64,000 nt of DNA from Triops longicaudatus (GCA_022885665.1 JAGQDJ010000056.1:186001-250000); one strand, 5' to 3'; numbered from the stretch's first letter, positions 9,276-22,138 are shown. The notes: a model not told the origin generated them from the letters alone. Numbers and translations are program-made.

Positions 9276-10417
9276 GATGAGTGGCGAAGTCACCTTAGGT
9301 GTGCAACAAGAATTAGGAAACTATCTACCCCCCCTAAGAAAATAATCTGTAAACGAAAATAAGCAAAATTAAATCAATCGATCATAAATTAAAGAAGCAG
9401 AATAAATCAATCAAAATAAAACAACAACTAATAATATTTGAAAATAAATAATAGGAATACCACTCAATGGAACGAAAATAGAGTAAAAGTTTAGTACGTG
9501 AAAACTGCACGTAAAAAAATCTGAAAAAAATAATAAGCTGTTCTAAAAAAATAAATAAATAGAATATCCCAAACTTTTCAACCTAATTAATTAATGAACA
9601 CAAGGCGAGTATTGTGTTAAAAACTCGTAATAGTACTTAAACACACAAGAAATGGTAGACTACGAGGTGAAGTGTCGTAGAATTAAGATTTCGTAACTGA
9701 AATATGGAAAAGGCTCATAGAACTTTCAAATTTAAAATGTATTGGAATATAAATCGTAGAAAAGGTTGGAAAAAGACTTTTGGTTGTCGAGAAAATAGCA
9801 CACGTCGCGAGGCCAACAGTTTTTTGGTTCAACATTCATAAAAAGCAAGCAATTCTTTCAGAACCATCACGAATAAAATTCAGCCCGAAAAAGAAATTTT
9901 TCACTTTTTCAACCAACCAGAGGCATGGGGTTATAACCGCAATTCAACTAATTAAGGGAAGCAGTAAAATGCTTACATAAAAAAACTTCGCATGTCTACA
10001 CGTTTTCAGTCTTCCAAAACGCCTCCTCCCCTCATTTTGGTCCTGAGATATCTTTTTTTTTTTTGCCTCCGAAACAAAAAGGGGCGTTGAAGCCCTACTT
10101 GGCCAAAATGTGGCAACCAACCCCAACTCCGGGTTAAGGACATCAGTTTGTACGAAAGAAACACATCAGAGGAGGGGTGTACTTTAGGAAACGATTTACT
10201 GTCACAATTTCGGCAAGGTATTAAAGCAGGCAAAATGAGAATCCCAAAAGTTACTAAAAAATGGTAGGAGATTTCGCTGAGCAGATTCCTTTTAAAATAC
10301 GAAAAGTCTAGAAAATGATATAGTTCCGCTTTCGGAGGGGGGAAAAGAAATTTTACTTCTCTCTCGCAAACTTTCGCTCTCTTGGAAAAGATTTAAAAAG
10401 GATAAGAAGACTTGTTT
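9276..10417. other. Intergenic between the two-TM paralogues
   Basis: This 1.14 kb AT-rich spacer should hold the promoter and leader of paralogue 1 and the 3' UTR of paralogue 2. Possible leader acceptors on the minus strand are TTTTCTTAG near 9340 and CACACCTAAG just before 9293. Small frames here (9780-9980 plus, 9944-10233 minus) are low-complexity and not supported. Confidence 0.45.
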
Positions 10418-11302
10418 TTAGCGTTTAGCATTGGTAATGAGGCAGACTTTAATATCCGTCGTCTCGACGCTTTTTTCTTCCTCCAGGTCCGCCAAATCGG
10501 CGTCAAGCACCGTGGCAGTCTCTTCTTGCTCGCGTAATTCCTCGACATCCATTTGGGATTGTTCCTGGTCTTGAGAATCGCTCCTTAATGTCAGCGTCTC
10601 CATTTGACTCTCCCCTTCCTCCATAATCTTCTCTAAAGGCAGATCCAACGCGCTGTGCGGCGTGCCGGGAGTGGGCGTCATCGAGTCGGGGGGCGTTTTC
10701 ATCAAACTCGGGTTGATGTGGCCGTTATAGAACTTGTGATGCGCGGGAGATTTGAGGCTCGTGGTCGAACCACCCAAATGCACGGCTGCAGGCAAGCCTG
10801 CCTCGAGATCTCGCGGGTGCTGGCTGAACTTGGTGCCCGATTTAGATCGAGCCAAGCGTCGGGTGATGTAATGCTCGAACTTTTCTTCCTCTTTCCTCGA
10901 AACCAGACGGTTAATGATGGTTAAAACTAGACCAATTAGGACTAGGAAACAACCCGTGCCTAGGAGTTCTTCCCAGTCGCGGGTGGAGTAACCGGGCAAA
11001 AGGGAGCTGATGATGAGCATCAGGCCCAGGATGACGAACACAATGCCCACGTGAAACATGGTTACCGTGCCCATGACCTTTGTAGACAAGAGGTTGGGTT
11101 GTTTCCGTTGGACGCATTTTGTGCGACCGTCCAAACTGACGATGGAGCCACGTGGGCTTCGCAAGGAATATTGCGAACCCAAGAGTCCGACCGAGCCACC
11201 AGATTGCGTGCTGTTGCGCCGAGCGCGGGCTCGCTTTTGTTCCTCGCGACGACAGCGCTGCCGCCGGATGGCTAAGGCAGACTGAACCGCTTGCATCCTC
11301 AT
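10418..11302 (-). CDS. Two-TM membrane protein, tandem paralogue 2 (unknown function)
   Basis: This is an uninterrupted 294-residue frame from the ATG at 11302. The N-terminus is strongly basic (RRQRCRREEQKRARARR), followed by Ser-rich SLRSPRGSIVSLDG. Two membrane segments lie at about 83-103 (HVGIVFVILGLMLIISSLLPG) and 113-133 (LLGTGCFLVLIGLVLTII), with a nine-residue loop. A charged juxtamembrane stretch, SRKEEEKFEHYITRRLARSKSG, follows (22 residues, written here as the block after TM2). The tail is acidic and Pro/Thr-rich (PPDSMTPTPGTPHSALDL, then EELREQEETATVLDADLADLEEEK). It resembles conserved but uncharacterised insect proteins as I recall them. It shares the TM hairpin and the RRLARxxSG/RNLARTGG motif with paralogue 1. 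Nothing shows an enzyme; a scaffold or channel-accessory role would be speculation. Confidence 0.82.
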   Translation of the reverse strand: MRMQAVQSALAIRRQRCRREEQKRARARRNSTQSGGSVGLLGSQYSLRSPRGSIVSLDGRTKCVQRKQPNLLSTKVMGTVTMFHVGIVFVILGLMLIISSLLPGYSTRDWEELLGTGCFLVLIGLVLTIINRLVSRKEEEKFEHYITRRLARSKSGTKFSQHPRDLEAGLPAAVHLGGSTTSLKSPAHHKFYNGHINPSLMKTPPDSMTPTPGTPHSALDLPLEKIMEEGESQMETLTLRSDSQDQEQSQMDVEELREQEETATVLDADLADLEEEKSVETTDIKVCLITNAKR

Positions 11303-12381
11303 GAGATTATGGGGATTTGAGGGAGTTCGGGAAGTCGCTGGATTGTGTAGATGGGAAATAGTAAGAGCTGGGATTGTGTGGGAAAAACACCAGCTTTAAG
11401 AAAGTGGGGCTAATGGCCTTAACGCCCGTAACCAGCACAAACTGTTTACTAAAAGCTACCAGATCTGGAACGAGGCAACACTAACCCCCCACAGAAAAAG
11501 GTCAATCGTTAATAAGGCAGAGTGATCAATGTTGGTTCAATAGCATCATGCTTAGCTATACAGCAAAACTTTCGGGAACAACAACAGAATTACCATAGGA
11601 ACTGCTCCGAAGCTTGGAAAGTAGTGGTCGTTTTCTGAGTTAATTAAGAGAAATGAACCCAACATGTTGTAATGGCTCTATGGTAAAGCATGTAGCAAGT
11701 CAAAGAGATTTTCTAAAAAATTAGGTTAGAAATAAATTTGAAACATGAGTTAAAACAAAAATTCATTTGTTCGATAATAAGGAAAAACCTCGATGTTACG
11801 AACCTTCCGGAACCAGAAATACACTTTAATATATGAGACGTTCGTTACAAAAGATGCTTTTTCTTTATATCGGTAGAAATCGGGACCTTAAAATTTGTTC
11901 AGTGTAGGCAGTAGATCGTTATAAAAAGAGTTACTTTAAAGAGCTATTGTAAATGGAAAAATCTTAAAAAAATTTAGGAAAAGAAATAGGAAAATTTCAA
12001 ATAAAGTTAGAAAAGTTTAGTTTGTGGGTTTAATTAGTAGGTACAATTACTTAGGCCTAAGTTCAGTAAGATTCCTTTAACCGTATTAGTAATTAGATAC
12101 CACTGACATCTTCTAAAATCTAGCACGGAGAAGCAGCAATGATTTGAGCTCGCATTGCGATAAAATTTAAAAACTATTCTAATTATCTCTCCTTAATATC
12201 AAACAGGAAATTTACTAAATATAATTAGCATAACTGGATTCAACTTTTGAGAAATTACTGCTTTTAAAATTGTTTTCTTTGTTCTTTTCAGCTTTCCTTA
12301 GGATTGAATTTTGTTGTTATTTGGCAAAGCTTTGAATGCGGAAACAACGACTTATACCAGATTTTACACCTAATGTTAACG
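11303..12381. other. AT-rich non-coding, possible decayed inverted-repeat element
   Basis: No gene is seen. Around 11785-11945 there are CCTCGATGTTACGAACCTTCC and ATCGTTATAAAAAGAG, words like the ends of the pogo-like elements elsewhere in the window, suggesting a decayed copy. The left end may contain the promoter of the two-TM gene at 10418-11302. Confidence 0.35.
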
Positions 12382-12556
12382 TATAGTAGAATCTCGTTGT
12401 AACAAACCTTTTTATAAGGAACTGTTTGTTATAACAGATTAGTTGTAGGTTTGAGTTTTGTTTATGTAAACAAAAAGGTGGTTGACATAACGAACTTCAA
12501 ATATAACGATAAAGTTTTGGTCCCAAGACATGTTTTTGTAGAGGGATTCTACTGTA
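12382..12556. mobile_element. Pogo/Tigger-like MITE, copy 1
   Basis: This 175-bp element begins TATAGTAGAATCTCGTTGTA and ends GGGATTCTACTGTA. The ends are inverted copies with the shape TA-CAGTAGAA(C/T)CTCG, including a TA that fits TA target-site duplication. It has no coding capacity. It is the same size and structure as the copy at 60464-60635. Confidence 0.65.
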
Positions 12557-12573
12557 TGCTATCTGTTGAGGTT

Positions 12574-12618
12574 GATTCTCGACATTGTCGTGATTCTCGT
12601 GATTGTCGTGATTCTCGA
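12574..12618 (+). repeat. 9-bp minisatellite (GATTCTCGT/GATTGTCGT), 5 units
   Basis: Five 9-bp units run without a gap (GATTCTCGA, CATTGTCGT, GATTCTCGT, GATTGTCGT, GATTCTCGA), 17 bases beyond the right end of the neighbouring MITE. Confidence 0.8.
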
Positions 12619-15407
12619 CATAACTACATAAGTTTTAATAACACGCTATCCTATTAGGTTTAGATGGCCAAACGTAAATTTGTATTGATTGTTGTTTTCC
12701 AGTTTTTTTTTTTTTTTTTTAAAAATCTGTCCATAAAACCCGCTGCAGTTTATAGATAATGAACCCCCAATCGCTTACAAATTTATTAATAGCCTTTTAA
12801 AGGAAAGCATTGAACTGATGCGGTAGATATCCCTAAAGTGACATTACTGTCAAAACAGTTTCTTGGATTTTTAATCCGTTTTTATAGTTTAATATCTAAA
12901 AATTTCTCCTGTTATTCCCTCCCAAGGACTTTGTGTAAATAGGGCCTTAAGTAACGAATGTGCAAGTTTGGTGTAAAACGTAGCGCTTTAAAAAGTAAAA
13001 TTTATGAATTATCAAAATCCTGTCGAATTCTTGAATTCTAAATGTAAAGTTTGTAAAAGTGATGAATTTTGATTTTCCGTCTTCAAAAAATTGTACGCTA
13101 TAATTGCGTCCGTGTTAAGTAAACTGATTCAGATATTCGATATTCTAGAAATTTCCCTAGAAAGGCAACATTTAAGAATTAACAGTTGAACAACTTAAAA
13201 CGTTTTCACTTTTCCCAAGAAAACTTTGAATCCTAATATATATATATCCCTGCTTCATTGCTGTCACTAGCCGTCTTGTGGCGCTTGCGTCGAACTTAAA
13301 TCAAAACAAGCGTTATTCTTACAAAACTACACACTAAGAACCTAATAGTGCTAGCATTATCCAAAGTTCCCTACATACTCAACTACTACTTTCACATATA
13401 ATATAGGATACATCCTGTTTTATTTTAAAATGCACGAAAAAGCTTTGGACTGTTACCACTACGCATCACTTTAAGAATACATTAATTTATAACTCCTTAC
13501 TTCGCACAATATAAATAAATAACCGTGAAGATTATTTAGCCTTGACACACGTAAGAATAACTCCTAAACTATGTATTATAAAACTAGCAGAACTATTTTC
13601 ACAAAACTTCCTATACGAAGATTTAATTATTGCAACTGGATCTTGCGCAGAGCAACGCAGTTTAACAAAACACGACCTTCGTCACTACAAGGCGCTAGCT
13701 CCGTATACAGCTTGAGGCTCTATTAAACGTCGTCAATACAACGCAGTTCCACACTCGGTGTAACACAATTTCAATTCTACAATTCCCAAAAGTTCCATTA
13801 ACACCATATAGCTAAGCATAGTCACTTTTAAGCATTTTATTCCAAAAAATCCTTTACACCTACAACATGAGGACGTTGCACAACAGCGCCATCATGAGTC
13901 TTCAAAAACAAATAACAAAATTTAAACTATATACCTCCCTTTTTTCTTCACCCAGTCGTGCCACTAGCAATGTCAACAACGTTCCAGCTCTCAATACGCC
14001 ATTTTCTCAATTAGTACAGCTTGGTTCAGCTCCGAACCTTGGCTCTACACAGGGGGCGTTGCCACTGTTACCACTCAACTAGTCTGAAAAGCCCTCTCTT
14101 CCCTTAACTGGGTAGATTATCGCACTGAGGAAGGAAACGCCGTTTGTCGATAACTTTTCCACCAACTTAATCCTCGCTACACAGAGTTTTTCTTTTCGTT
14201 TACATCAAGAAAAACTCCTAGGTTTTGTCTATACTAAAAACTAACCCCAACTACACTTTTTGCTACCACTAAATGCCAATCCTGGTCCAGGAAGCCGTTT
14301 CTGCAAACTACTGGCCGCAACACTGGCTCTACACCCCGACTTTCGGGTTGAGCTGCTGGGGGCCTGGCGAGCTAGACCCGCGTCAATGAAGGGACAAACT
14401 TGAAAAAGCAAAATTACGTTCACCCAGGTTTTTCTCTCTCTATTGATCTTGTAGACCCCCCCGTTTTCCACAAAACTCGGTTATGACGCCGCTGCTACCC
14501 GCTCTGCCGCCGCTGTGCTACATTTCCAATTGTGCGCTTGACGCAATGCGCAGTACTTCATCCCTCCCTAGCACGGAATTCCCAAACAGTTCGCAGTCCC
14601 TAGGGTTCCAAACTTCTTGACCTTTCAAACAGCAATTCCACGATGCTCTTCATCTTACATGAAAAAGGGAACAGGGCAGACCAAAGGGCAAATTAGGCAA
14701 ATAAGGCCAGAGTTTCGCAAGACAAAAGGTGGCAAGCGTTTTGGAATCAACGAGCCCGAAAAAGAAAATATATCACAGACTAGGAAATTTTCGATTTTTC
14801 AAGTGGAAAGACTAAAACATGGCCAAGTGGCGAAAAACTTTACCTCCATTGTTCTTCTAAGTAACTGTTCTAAAGCTCTTTCGCTATCAGCCTTTTGATT
14901 TTTTTAAGAATTGTTGATTTACAAAAAAAATGATAATAATAAAAAAATAAACTAAGTGGCAGAAATAAGAGCAAGGAACGTTCAATATCTTTTTCACCGT
15001 TCAAGGGATCGACTTGGTTGGATGGAGACAACTGCTATGCATCAACGCTGTAGACGAAATTCATTGATCTTCCTCGGCTCTTCACGAGCTGTCTCTTCCT
15101 TTTACCTTGTATTTTCTGCTCTTTTTTGCAAAGGGCAACTAAATTTATTTTTGTTTTAAAAAAGAAAAATCGTCCTGTAAAGTGTATCAGAACAAGCAGA
15201 CCAAGCGGAAAAGCCTTTTTGAGAAGTCCGAACTCAATCGCCAATCCTGTTTCCAAATGTTTGCTCTTGTCACATTTCAGCTTGTCCAGGCCTTCAAAGC
15301 CCTTTGGAGAGAAAAATCATGTTTTTCTGGGCTTCAAACCGAAAGTATATATACAGTAAAGTACACAGATACAACATGCGTTTGATCAATACAGTTGACA
15401 TTGGTAA

Positions 15408-15449
<42 letters not shown>

Positions 15450-16494
15450 GAAAAAAAAAGAAAATGAAAAGAAACTATACGACGCGACCCAACCAACGCA
15501 AACCCAGTCAACTTCCGCTTTCGTTATTACGGGAACGGGGAGTTTATGAGGGAAAGTTCCCCACGACGCTGCCGACGACGCCATTGGACTCATTAAGAAC
15601 GATTTGCCATGACAATTAGCGGTTCTTGTCATAGCGCACGTTAGTGAGGGAAAAACGGGTGAAAAATGATGAGGAGGAGAAAATCTCCTCTAAGCCAAAC
15701 TAAAAGACTCCAATACAGATTCCACAGAACAAAAAAGCAGGCAATCAATAACAGCGAATACATTAAGACGTTTTTTTAGCCTTTCAGAAGAATTGAAGGC
15801 GCCTTAACTTTTTCACGTTTCCTGGTATTTTTTTACCTCTAAGACATCCTTTGTTAAGAGATGGGGTTTTATGTTCTTAACGCATATTTCTTTTATATTT
15901 TTGCTTGATTTTAATGTGAAAAAGTACATTTTACAGTTTCTTGTTTGTTATCCTTCCTAAGACTGTCCAGATTTGTTGCAGGAATTCTGAAACAGAAGTA
16001 GAGACGTGGCGAGGGAGAATGCGAGAGGAATGGGGAGAATGAATAGGTGAGCATTACTAATGCAAATCGTGCCCAACAAAACACGGAAATGCAAGCGTAC
16101 TGGCTAGAGAACAGCAACAACGCAACAATACCTCTTAATCAGGCTGCGTAGGAGTTCTTCGACCCACCATTATGTTGTAAACAACGTCGCTCTTTGTTGG
16201 GAGGCAGAAATGTTTTCCCAGAGTGGAATAAAAGGACGGTGATGGAAATGCGGGTTGACAATATGGGGAGGAAGTGAGTGACAAGTGAGGAAATTGTTGC
16301 ACACCTTCAAGATAACCCTTCTACGAACCTTTCTGGTTGTATTTCTAACTTCTTTGTATTTTTAACTTCGTCATTTTGTTCACTGCGTTTTTCTAAAAAA
16401 AAGAAAAACAACAACAACTTATAGAAGCGTGAGAGCAGCTCGTTGCCGTTTCTTCTCCGGAACACAGTGTACACAACAGTTGTACAGAATAGAA
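12619..16494. other. Non-coding stretch with a homopolymer tract
   Basis: No supported gene. Notable items are a T-run near 12704-12720, an (AT)n run near 13239, and a 39-bp A-tract at 15409-15447. The part from 13.6 to 14.6 kb is richer in C and has short frames such as 13867-14082 and 14241-14471, but I recognise nothing in them. It could be intronic or hold a leader exon of a two-TM gene. Confidence 0.4.
15409..15447 (+). repeat. Poly-A tract
   Basis: Thirty-nine consecutive A bases followed by an A-rich tail to about 15475. No LINE or processed-gene body is visible next to it. Confidence 0.9.
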
Positions 16495-17440
16495 GAGAGA
16501 CAGGACAGTGCGACCAATTTTCTGCTCTTAAAATTTCTTTTCACGTCCAGAGAAAACTCTACTCCAAAATTGTACTCGTTAAATGAACTAGTGTACTTGC
16601 TATCAAAGGAGGCATTCCACGCTTTACGAAGACGAAAAATGAGACCAGACGACCACGAAAACTGGAGGCTCTTCCAAGTGTACGAATGAAATACTGGGTA
16701 CATAACTTGAATCTGTGATTATTACTATTAGTCCGTGTGATCTGCCGTAAGGAAACTAATCGTCTGCATTAATAATAACAAATAAAATAAAAAACTTATC
16801 ATGGACTTAAAATATTCTAATGAAAACTTGCGGACACACTCCTTCTCGATACTGGAAACCTTATTGCTTTGATTTGTGCAAAAAGATGCACGATTTCGCC
16901 AAATGCTTAATGAAAACATGAAAAGGCGACGTTGTCGCGGAGTAGCTCTGGCATCCGCTATTTCCCTCTATTTTGGTCAATGGAATGGTCAAGTGTTTGG
17001 CATTTTCAATTGTAGGTAAGTACAGCGTTACCAGGTCGTGCACTACAGCGCGTTCCTCATTGTCAAAATGGCAAAGGCCAAAGCGTACTCAACATTACTT
17101 TGAAGTTTTAAAATATCGTGCTAAACTCAGTGACTTAGATTCGCGGCTAATCTTTCAATAGCTTATTCTCTAACTTATTTCCAACGCAAAACATATATTT
17201 TCCTTCATTCTTAGGTACAACGAAATTAACAGAACTCGTTTACTAAAAAGATGCAGCGGATTCATTTTTTATTTATTCTCTCAACTCAATTTTCCAATTT
17301 TTGAACTAAACTTTCCCGTGTGGACTTAGTCGTATTCATTACGTGTTTGATTTGTTTCCAGCTCAAAACACTTGTAGTTCATTGATTATAATTTTTGAAT
17401 GGTTTGTCCGATGTCCCGCCCCTCCTCTATACGATTTTAT
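16495..17440 (-). repeat. Three-copy dispersed repeat DR1, copy a
   Basis: This is about 0.95 kb of a diverged repeat also present at 25184-26175 and 50120-50942, all in the same orientation. Shared plus-strand landmarks in order: a GACAGGACAGT-like start, TTTTCTGCTCTT, TTTCACGTCCAGA, AGACGAAAAATGAGACCAGACGACCACGAAAACT (given as a block from about 16628), TTTGTGCAAAAAGATG, GGTCAAGT, a TTTGAAGTTTTAAAA block and a final TTTGTCCGATGTC. Minus-strand frames align with the other copies: 16703-16419 with 50425-50165, and 17043-16861 with the frame at 25833-25519 (shared FLHKS). It is interrupted by stops and frameshifts. Confidence 0.7.
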
Positions 17441-18471
17441 GAATCTTCTTTCCTTACATTGTTTTATTTACATTTAAATTTGAACTTAAGTAATTGATTT
17501 CTTTTTTCTATCTATTCTTTTTGTAGTTTGTTCGTTAGTTTGAGTTAAAAGATGATAAAAATCGAATTGATTTATTTACCTTCTCAGATAATTTATTTGC
17601 TTTACTCAGCTTTTTAGTCGAATAATTGAGTGGTTTAGGTAATGTTGCGTTGCAAGTTAAATGGTAGCTAGTAACGGCATGGCGTGCAGAAACCCAATTG
17701 GGCAAGTTCCAAAACCTGCAATTTCCCTTTTAGCATGAAGAACCTATAAAGGTCACAGGCTAAGTAAACAATTCCCCGTGAGGGTTTGTTTTTTTAAGGG
17801 TAGACTTTGTTTATGACACGTATTGAGTTTGTGTTTGGTTGCATATTACGTAGTGGCAAAAGCTCGAGGGATCATTCAAGAACGAGAAAAACAAGGCAAG
17901 TCCCATTCATCATAAGTTGGTAGTACTGTACCGTGCTATCCTGGTCTCTATTCCAATGTCTAGTAACGTAAGTAATAACCCGAACAGAGGAAAGGTACTT
18001 TGGCTGCAGCAATGGCTGTAAATCTATTGTTGGATACTGTCATGAAAAAAGCAACGAAAAGGGTAGAAAACGCAATGGACTGAACCCGGTACTAGATGTG
18101 TGGTCTTACGGTATAATGGTTTTACAGCGGTTTGATTTACTACGTTGCGGGTGTATTGAAATAGAAGCGGCTTATCAATAGAGTGCAGAACAAGGTAAAA
18201 TTTTACTTGAGGTTAACTTTCGAGCTTGGGAGAAGTAATTGACCCAGGACGTAAGGCAATAGTTTTAATACTAATCTTGTAGTAATTCCAAAGTAACGAG
18301 TTTCTAGAAACGAAATCGTTTTACGAAAAGTTCCATGTAGACACTTAACTTATGATGGACTTCCGATGCTCGTGGATAAGATTTGTTTCTAAGTTTGGGG
18401 CAAAATCACACTTGCAAATCAGGGCTCGATTTGCAGATTTTTTCAATATCGGACAAGACTTATGGCATTCT

Positions 18472-18472
<1 letters not shown>

Positions 18473-18507
<35 letters not shown>
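18473..18507 (+). repeat. Poly-T tract
   Basis: Thirty-five consecutive T bases. Confidence 0.9.
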
Positions 18508-18508
<1 letters not shown>

Positions 18509-18630
18509 GCGAGACATGCTCGATTTAATACTTCCAGGAATTAAAAAAGCTGTCTCTTTTTGTAATAAGGAAATTGTCAATTTTTCAATATTTCATATTT
18601 CCAGGCAAAATCTTGTTTCCGAAAATTATA

Positions 18631-18706
18631 GAAAAATACAACAATGTTAGGAAAAACACAGAAAATACGACGATGTTAGGAAAATAAAGAAAATACAACG
18701 ATAATA
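18631..18706 (+). repeat. 28-30-bp tandem repeat, 2.6 units
   Basis: Units begin GAAAAATACAACAATGTTAG (18631), GAAAATACGACGATGTTAGG (18661) and GAAAATACAACGATAATA (18689). The third is truncated. Confidence 0.75.
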
Positions 18707-21700
18707 AATAACTGCCTTTCCAGGACTGGAAAGAGTGATTTTGTTTTGTAACCAGCGAGAGACTGGTTACGTTTTTCATTAAGATGTTTTCCAGGATTAA
18801 GTTTCGAGGTCAGTGGTTACATAATAATGAGGTTATGTTACGGGTTTCTGATTAAGTTAATCTAAAGCAGCGATTGGAAAGCAGTTATTGTGGCTATAAA
18901 AAACGTTATATAAGAGAGTATTCACTTCCAGGCGCTGGATCCACAAAATAATGAATTACTGCTCGGTGCAACTTAGTGGTAACTTTACACGATATAATGT
19001 AAGAAATACTGCAATAAAATCGTAACAGATTCCTTTCGCAAATTAGTCTTTATAGGCTTGTCAATCTAATACGATCAAATTTTAAAAAGTCTGTTGATTC
19101 GATGATGGACAGGATAACTCTTCGATAAATCCAAAGTTCGTTGTGAACGTAAAGATTCATTTTTAACATGTTTCCCGTAACTTCAGAATTCAAGACCTTT
19201 GATCTCTACAGGTTCGTTACGTTTTGATCCGTAATTCTTTATTATAACGTTTTGATCCTGTTTTCTTGTCTGAACATTGTACCATAAGCTTCCTTGTTAT
19301 TTTAAACCCTTAATTTCTGTTTATGATGCTTCCTTTATATGTACGTATTCACATTTGGATACAACTGCTTATGTTGTTACCGTTTTTTTTTTTTTTTATT
19401 AATAGAGGCTCGCGCTTATTGCTGTGCGGTTACTGCTAACTTCGGAAAAATGAAAGAGTAAAATGATTCTAAATATGACCAGTCCTGGGAAAACTGAAGA
19501 ATTGAAGAGAAATGAAAACAGCTTGTTTTCGTAAGAAACAATTCTCTGTTGTTTATTAAAGATGTTTGGCCTATTCCAAATGCCAATTCGACAACTGAGC
19601 TTCTTTGTTAAAATATTTACTTCATTGTTTTCATTCAAATTTATCCACGTTAACAGCGAATCAAGATTTCATTGCAGGGTCAAAATTAGGTTCAGGATGG
19701 CAACAAAATGCAACTGTTAAACAACTGACAGACTAATTTTTTACGGAACAATCCTAGAAGCAAACAGTTGCTCATGCGCGACAGAAGCAACAGAGATTAT
19801 CATTCAAGCAAATAAACGATCTAACTCGAGTCTAAGAGTATTTAAAAAACACTTTAACGAACTACAGTTTACTCCCCAACAACTTTGGCTTATAAGACGT
19901 ATCGAAAGAAGAATTGTACTGAAGCACGTAGTTACGAGCATTGGTTCACGCCTGAACCCTAACTAAAAGAAGCAGAATTGAGTGTAAGTAATATACAAAC
20001 AACAATAAGTCATATTTTAAATCAAGGTTCTTGCCTTTAACGCTGGAAGCGCTAGCTGCGGAATTTACTCAGCTAAGCCAAAGAAAAAGTACCAGTGCTC
20101 TGAATTTCTCAACTAATTTATCATTTCAATGCAAAATTGCTGTCAGCGAAAGGAAGGCCTGTCACCAGTTACCAATTGAACAGCTTACTACTTCCACGTT
20201 TTTAGTGAAACCCCATTCCTTCTGAACGCGTCTTTCGTTACAGCAGTCAGTCCTGGACAAATTTATTGAACGAAATGGCACGCTATATTTCACAAAGGAA
20301 GGTTCTAACTTAATTTTCTTCCGTAACAAGCCATAGATACGACAGCCAAGCCAAACAACATACGTGTCATTTACTAACCTAGAAAAATCACTGAAATCAC
20401 TGAAATGGGTGATCTGGAAGCTCATATTAGCATACGACATGCTGTAAGCCGCGCATACCAGTAACACTGCCCTTAATGTGAAACCGGGTCCGCGTAAGTC
20501 GAGGGCCCACTGCTAATCTTTCCAGTGATTGCCTAATAACTTTAGGAGCTATCCGGTGGTAATAACGCCCATCGGATTAGTGTACTATAGAAGTATCCCA
20601 TTGCGAATGATCAGATCTGAAAATAATACCTTCAAATCTGTCACTACGGCTTCGCGTTCCCAAGTGACTCATAATACTATGGTTTTTACCGCGTCAAAAC
20701 CGTCACTACAAATAGGCATCAGTACTGTCATAACACTAAAACACACTAACAACAGTTTATAATTATAAACAAACATTATTGGTTAAAATAATTCAAATTC
20801 TTTCATTGTGAAGTTTAATTCCACTTTCCACAATTTCCAATTACGAACGATTTTTAGTTTTTCCTCATTTTTCGCACGCTTCGTAAGTTATATGTTCGCA
20901 CGAGCCAACAAGAGCCCAAAAATACGGCCCTTCTTTCTCCCTTCGGGCAATACTTCAATCCTCTTTATGTGAACGGATCCTTATCGTAAGCCAAGATCTT
21001 CCTGTGTAGTACTGTCCTAAATTGGATGCGGAAGCGAACTTCCTCGAGTACGCATTGACCATAAACCGACAGAGAAGAATAAAAAGGAGGGTCGAAAGTT
21101 CTTAAGAACGTGTAGTAAGCCCAAAAATCCCAATATCGCGTTCGCGTGCCCTTTCTTTAAAAAAGCCTGTTATGCTGCATACGACGCCCGTCGTGCACGT
21201 ATACAACACATAAGATCTCAACACTAATAACACCAGAAACTCCCACCCTTCCACCCCCGACAAACTTCCCTTGTTCAACCCTTAAACTGCACCAGCTATA
21301 AAGTACCATCGCGTGTCGATCCAAGGTGACAATGACATGGCAGTAATAATGTTAACCCATGGAACTTAGCGTTTGAAAGACAATGTCTTGCTCACCCCGT
21401 GTTTTAGATTTTAAACAAAATTGTAACGCACCCACCAATACTATTACACCAACATTCTGCCCTTTCATAAGATTTTCCACGAAAATCGTGTTCAGGAAGC
21501 GAAAGACTCTTTATCTCTCATCAAATAGCGTCTCGAGCTCTTAGGAGTCAATATAGCTTGAATACATACCATCCCTTAACAACATCAACTCAAAGAAAGG
21601 AGAAGCTGCCTCGCACAAAGGGCAATGACTAAAAGAACCCAGAACGAATCCAGAAAGCGAGAGAGAGCTACTGAGACAAGTAGAAAGAGAGAGAAAAAGA

Positions 21701-21871
21701 CTAACGCCATTGCTGCAATGAAACAGATGAAAAGTGCTAGCTAGCAAAAAAAAAACACGAAAAAGTAACCAGAAAAAAGTAACCAGTAAAAGACAACAAA
21801 GTAAAATACGATAAATTAAGTTCAATAATAAAATATATGTAAATAAATAAAACTAATAATAATATAAATAA

Positions 21872-22037
21872 TACTAAAAAATCTCTTCATAACGAACTGT
21901 TGGCTACAGATAATTATTTCAAAGGTTCCAAGTTAAGTAAACGTTAACAAAAAAAAAAAAACGTCCAGTGCAACGAAATTCGGAAAAGCCGAACATATTT
22001 CTGTTCTTAGACCACTCGTTATAGCGAGACTGATGTA
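21872..22037. mobile_element. Pogo/Tigger-like MITE, copy 2 (decayed)
   Basis: The left end reads TACTAAAAAATCTCTTCATA then ACGAACTG. The right end reads CGTTATAGCGAGACTGATGTA, which is the inverted form of the same TIR with a few changes. The length of 166 bp matches the family. Confidence 0.5.
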
Positions 22038-22138
22038 TATAACGATTGAAAGTAACAATACGATATGACAAAGTCACGAAATTAAATTAAGAGTAAATTT
22101 CTAAAAGGCCAAAAACGAGGCAAAAAATAGCTATTATC

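Larger units (their letters stand above)
17441..21871. other. Non-coding, AT-rich
   Basis: No gene is supported. It contains a poly-T tract (18473-18507), a three-unit tandem repeat (18631-18706) and scattered GTTCGTTA words near 19130-19220 that may be remnants of the pogo-like MITEs. A minus-strand frame at 21541-21825 is GAAAGA low complexity read as Ser/Leu. Confidence 0.4.

Noticed and set aside
9276..9293. Start of two-TM paralogue 1 at 9293
   Set aside because: The codon there is GTG, not ATG, and the paralogue supports a start near the ATG at 9275.
9004..9345. Plus-strand frames over two-TM paralogue 1
   Set aside because: They are mirror frames of the Ser-rich coding strand without domains.
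15409..15447. Processed retrocopy marked by the poly-A tract
   Set aside because: No coding remnant or target duplication is visible upstream.
21541..21825. Minus-strand Leu/Ser-rich 94-codon frame
   Set aside because: It is GAAAGA/CTCTCT low complexity giving a false membrane-like protein.
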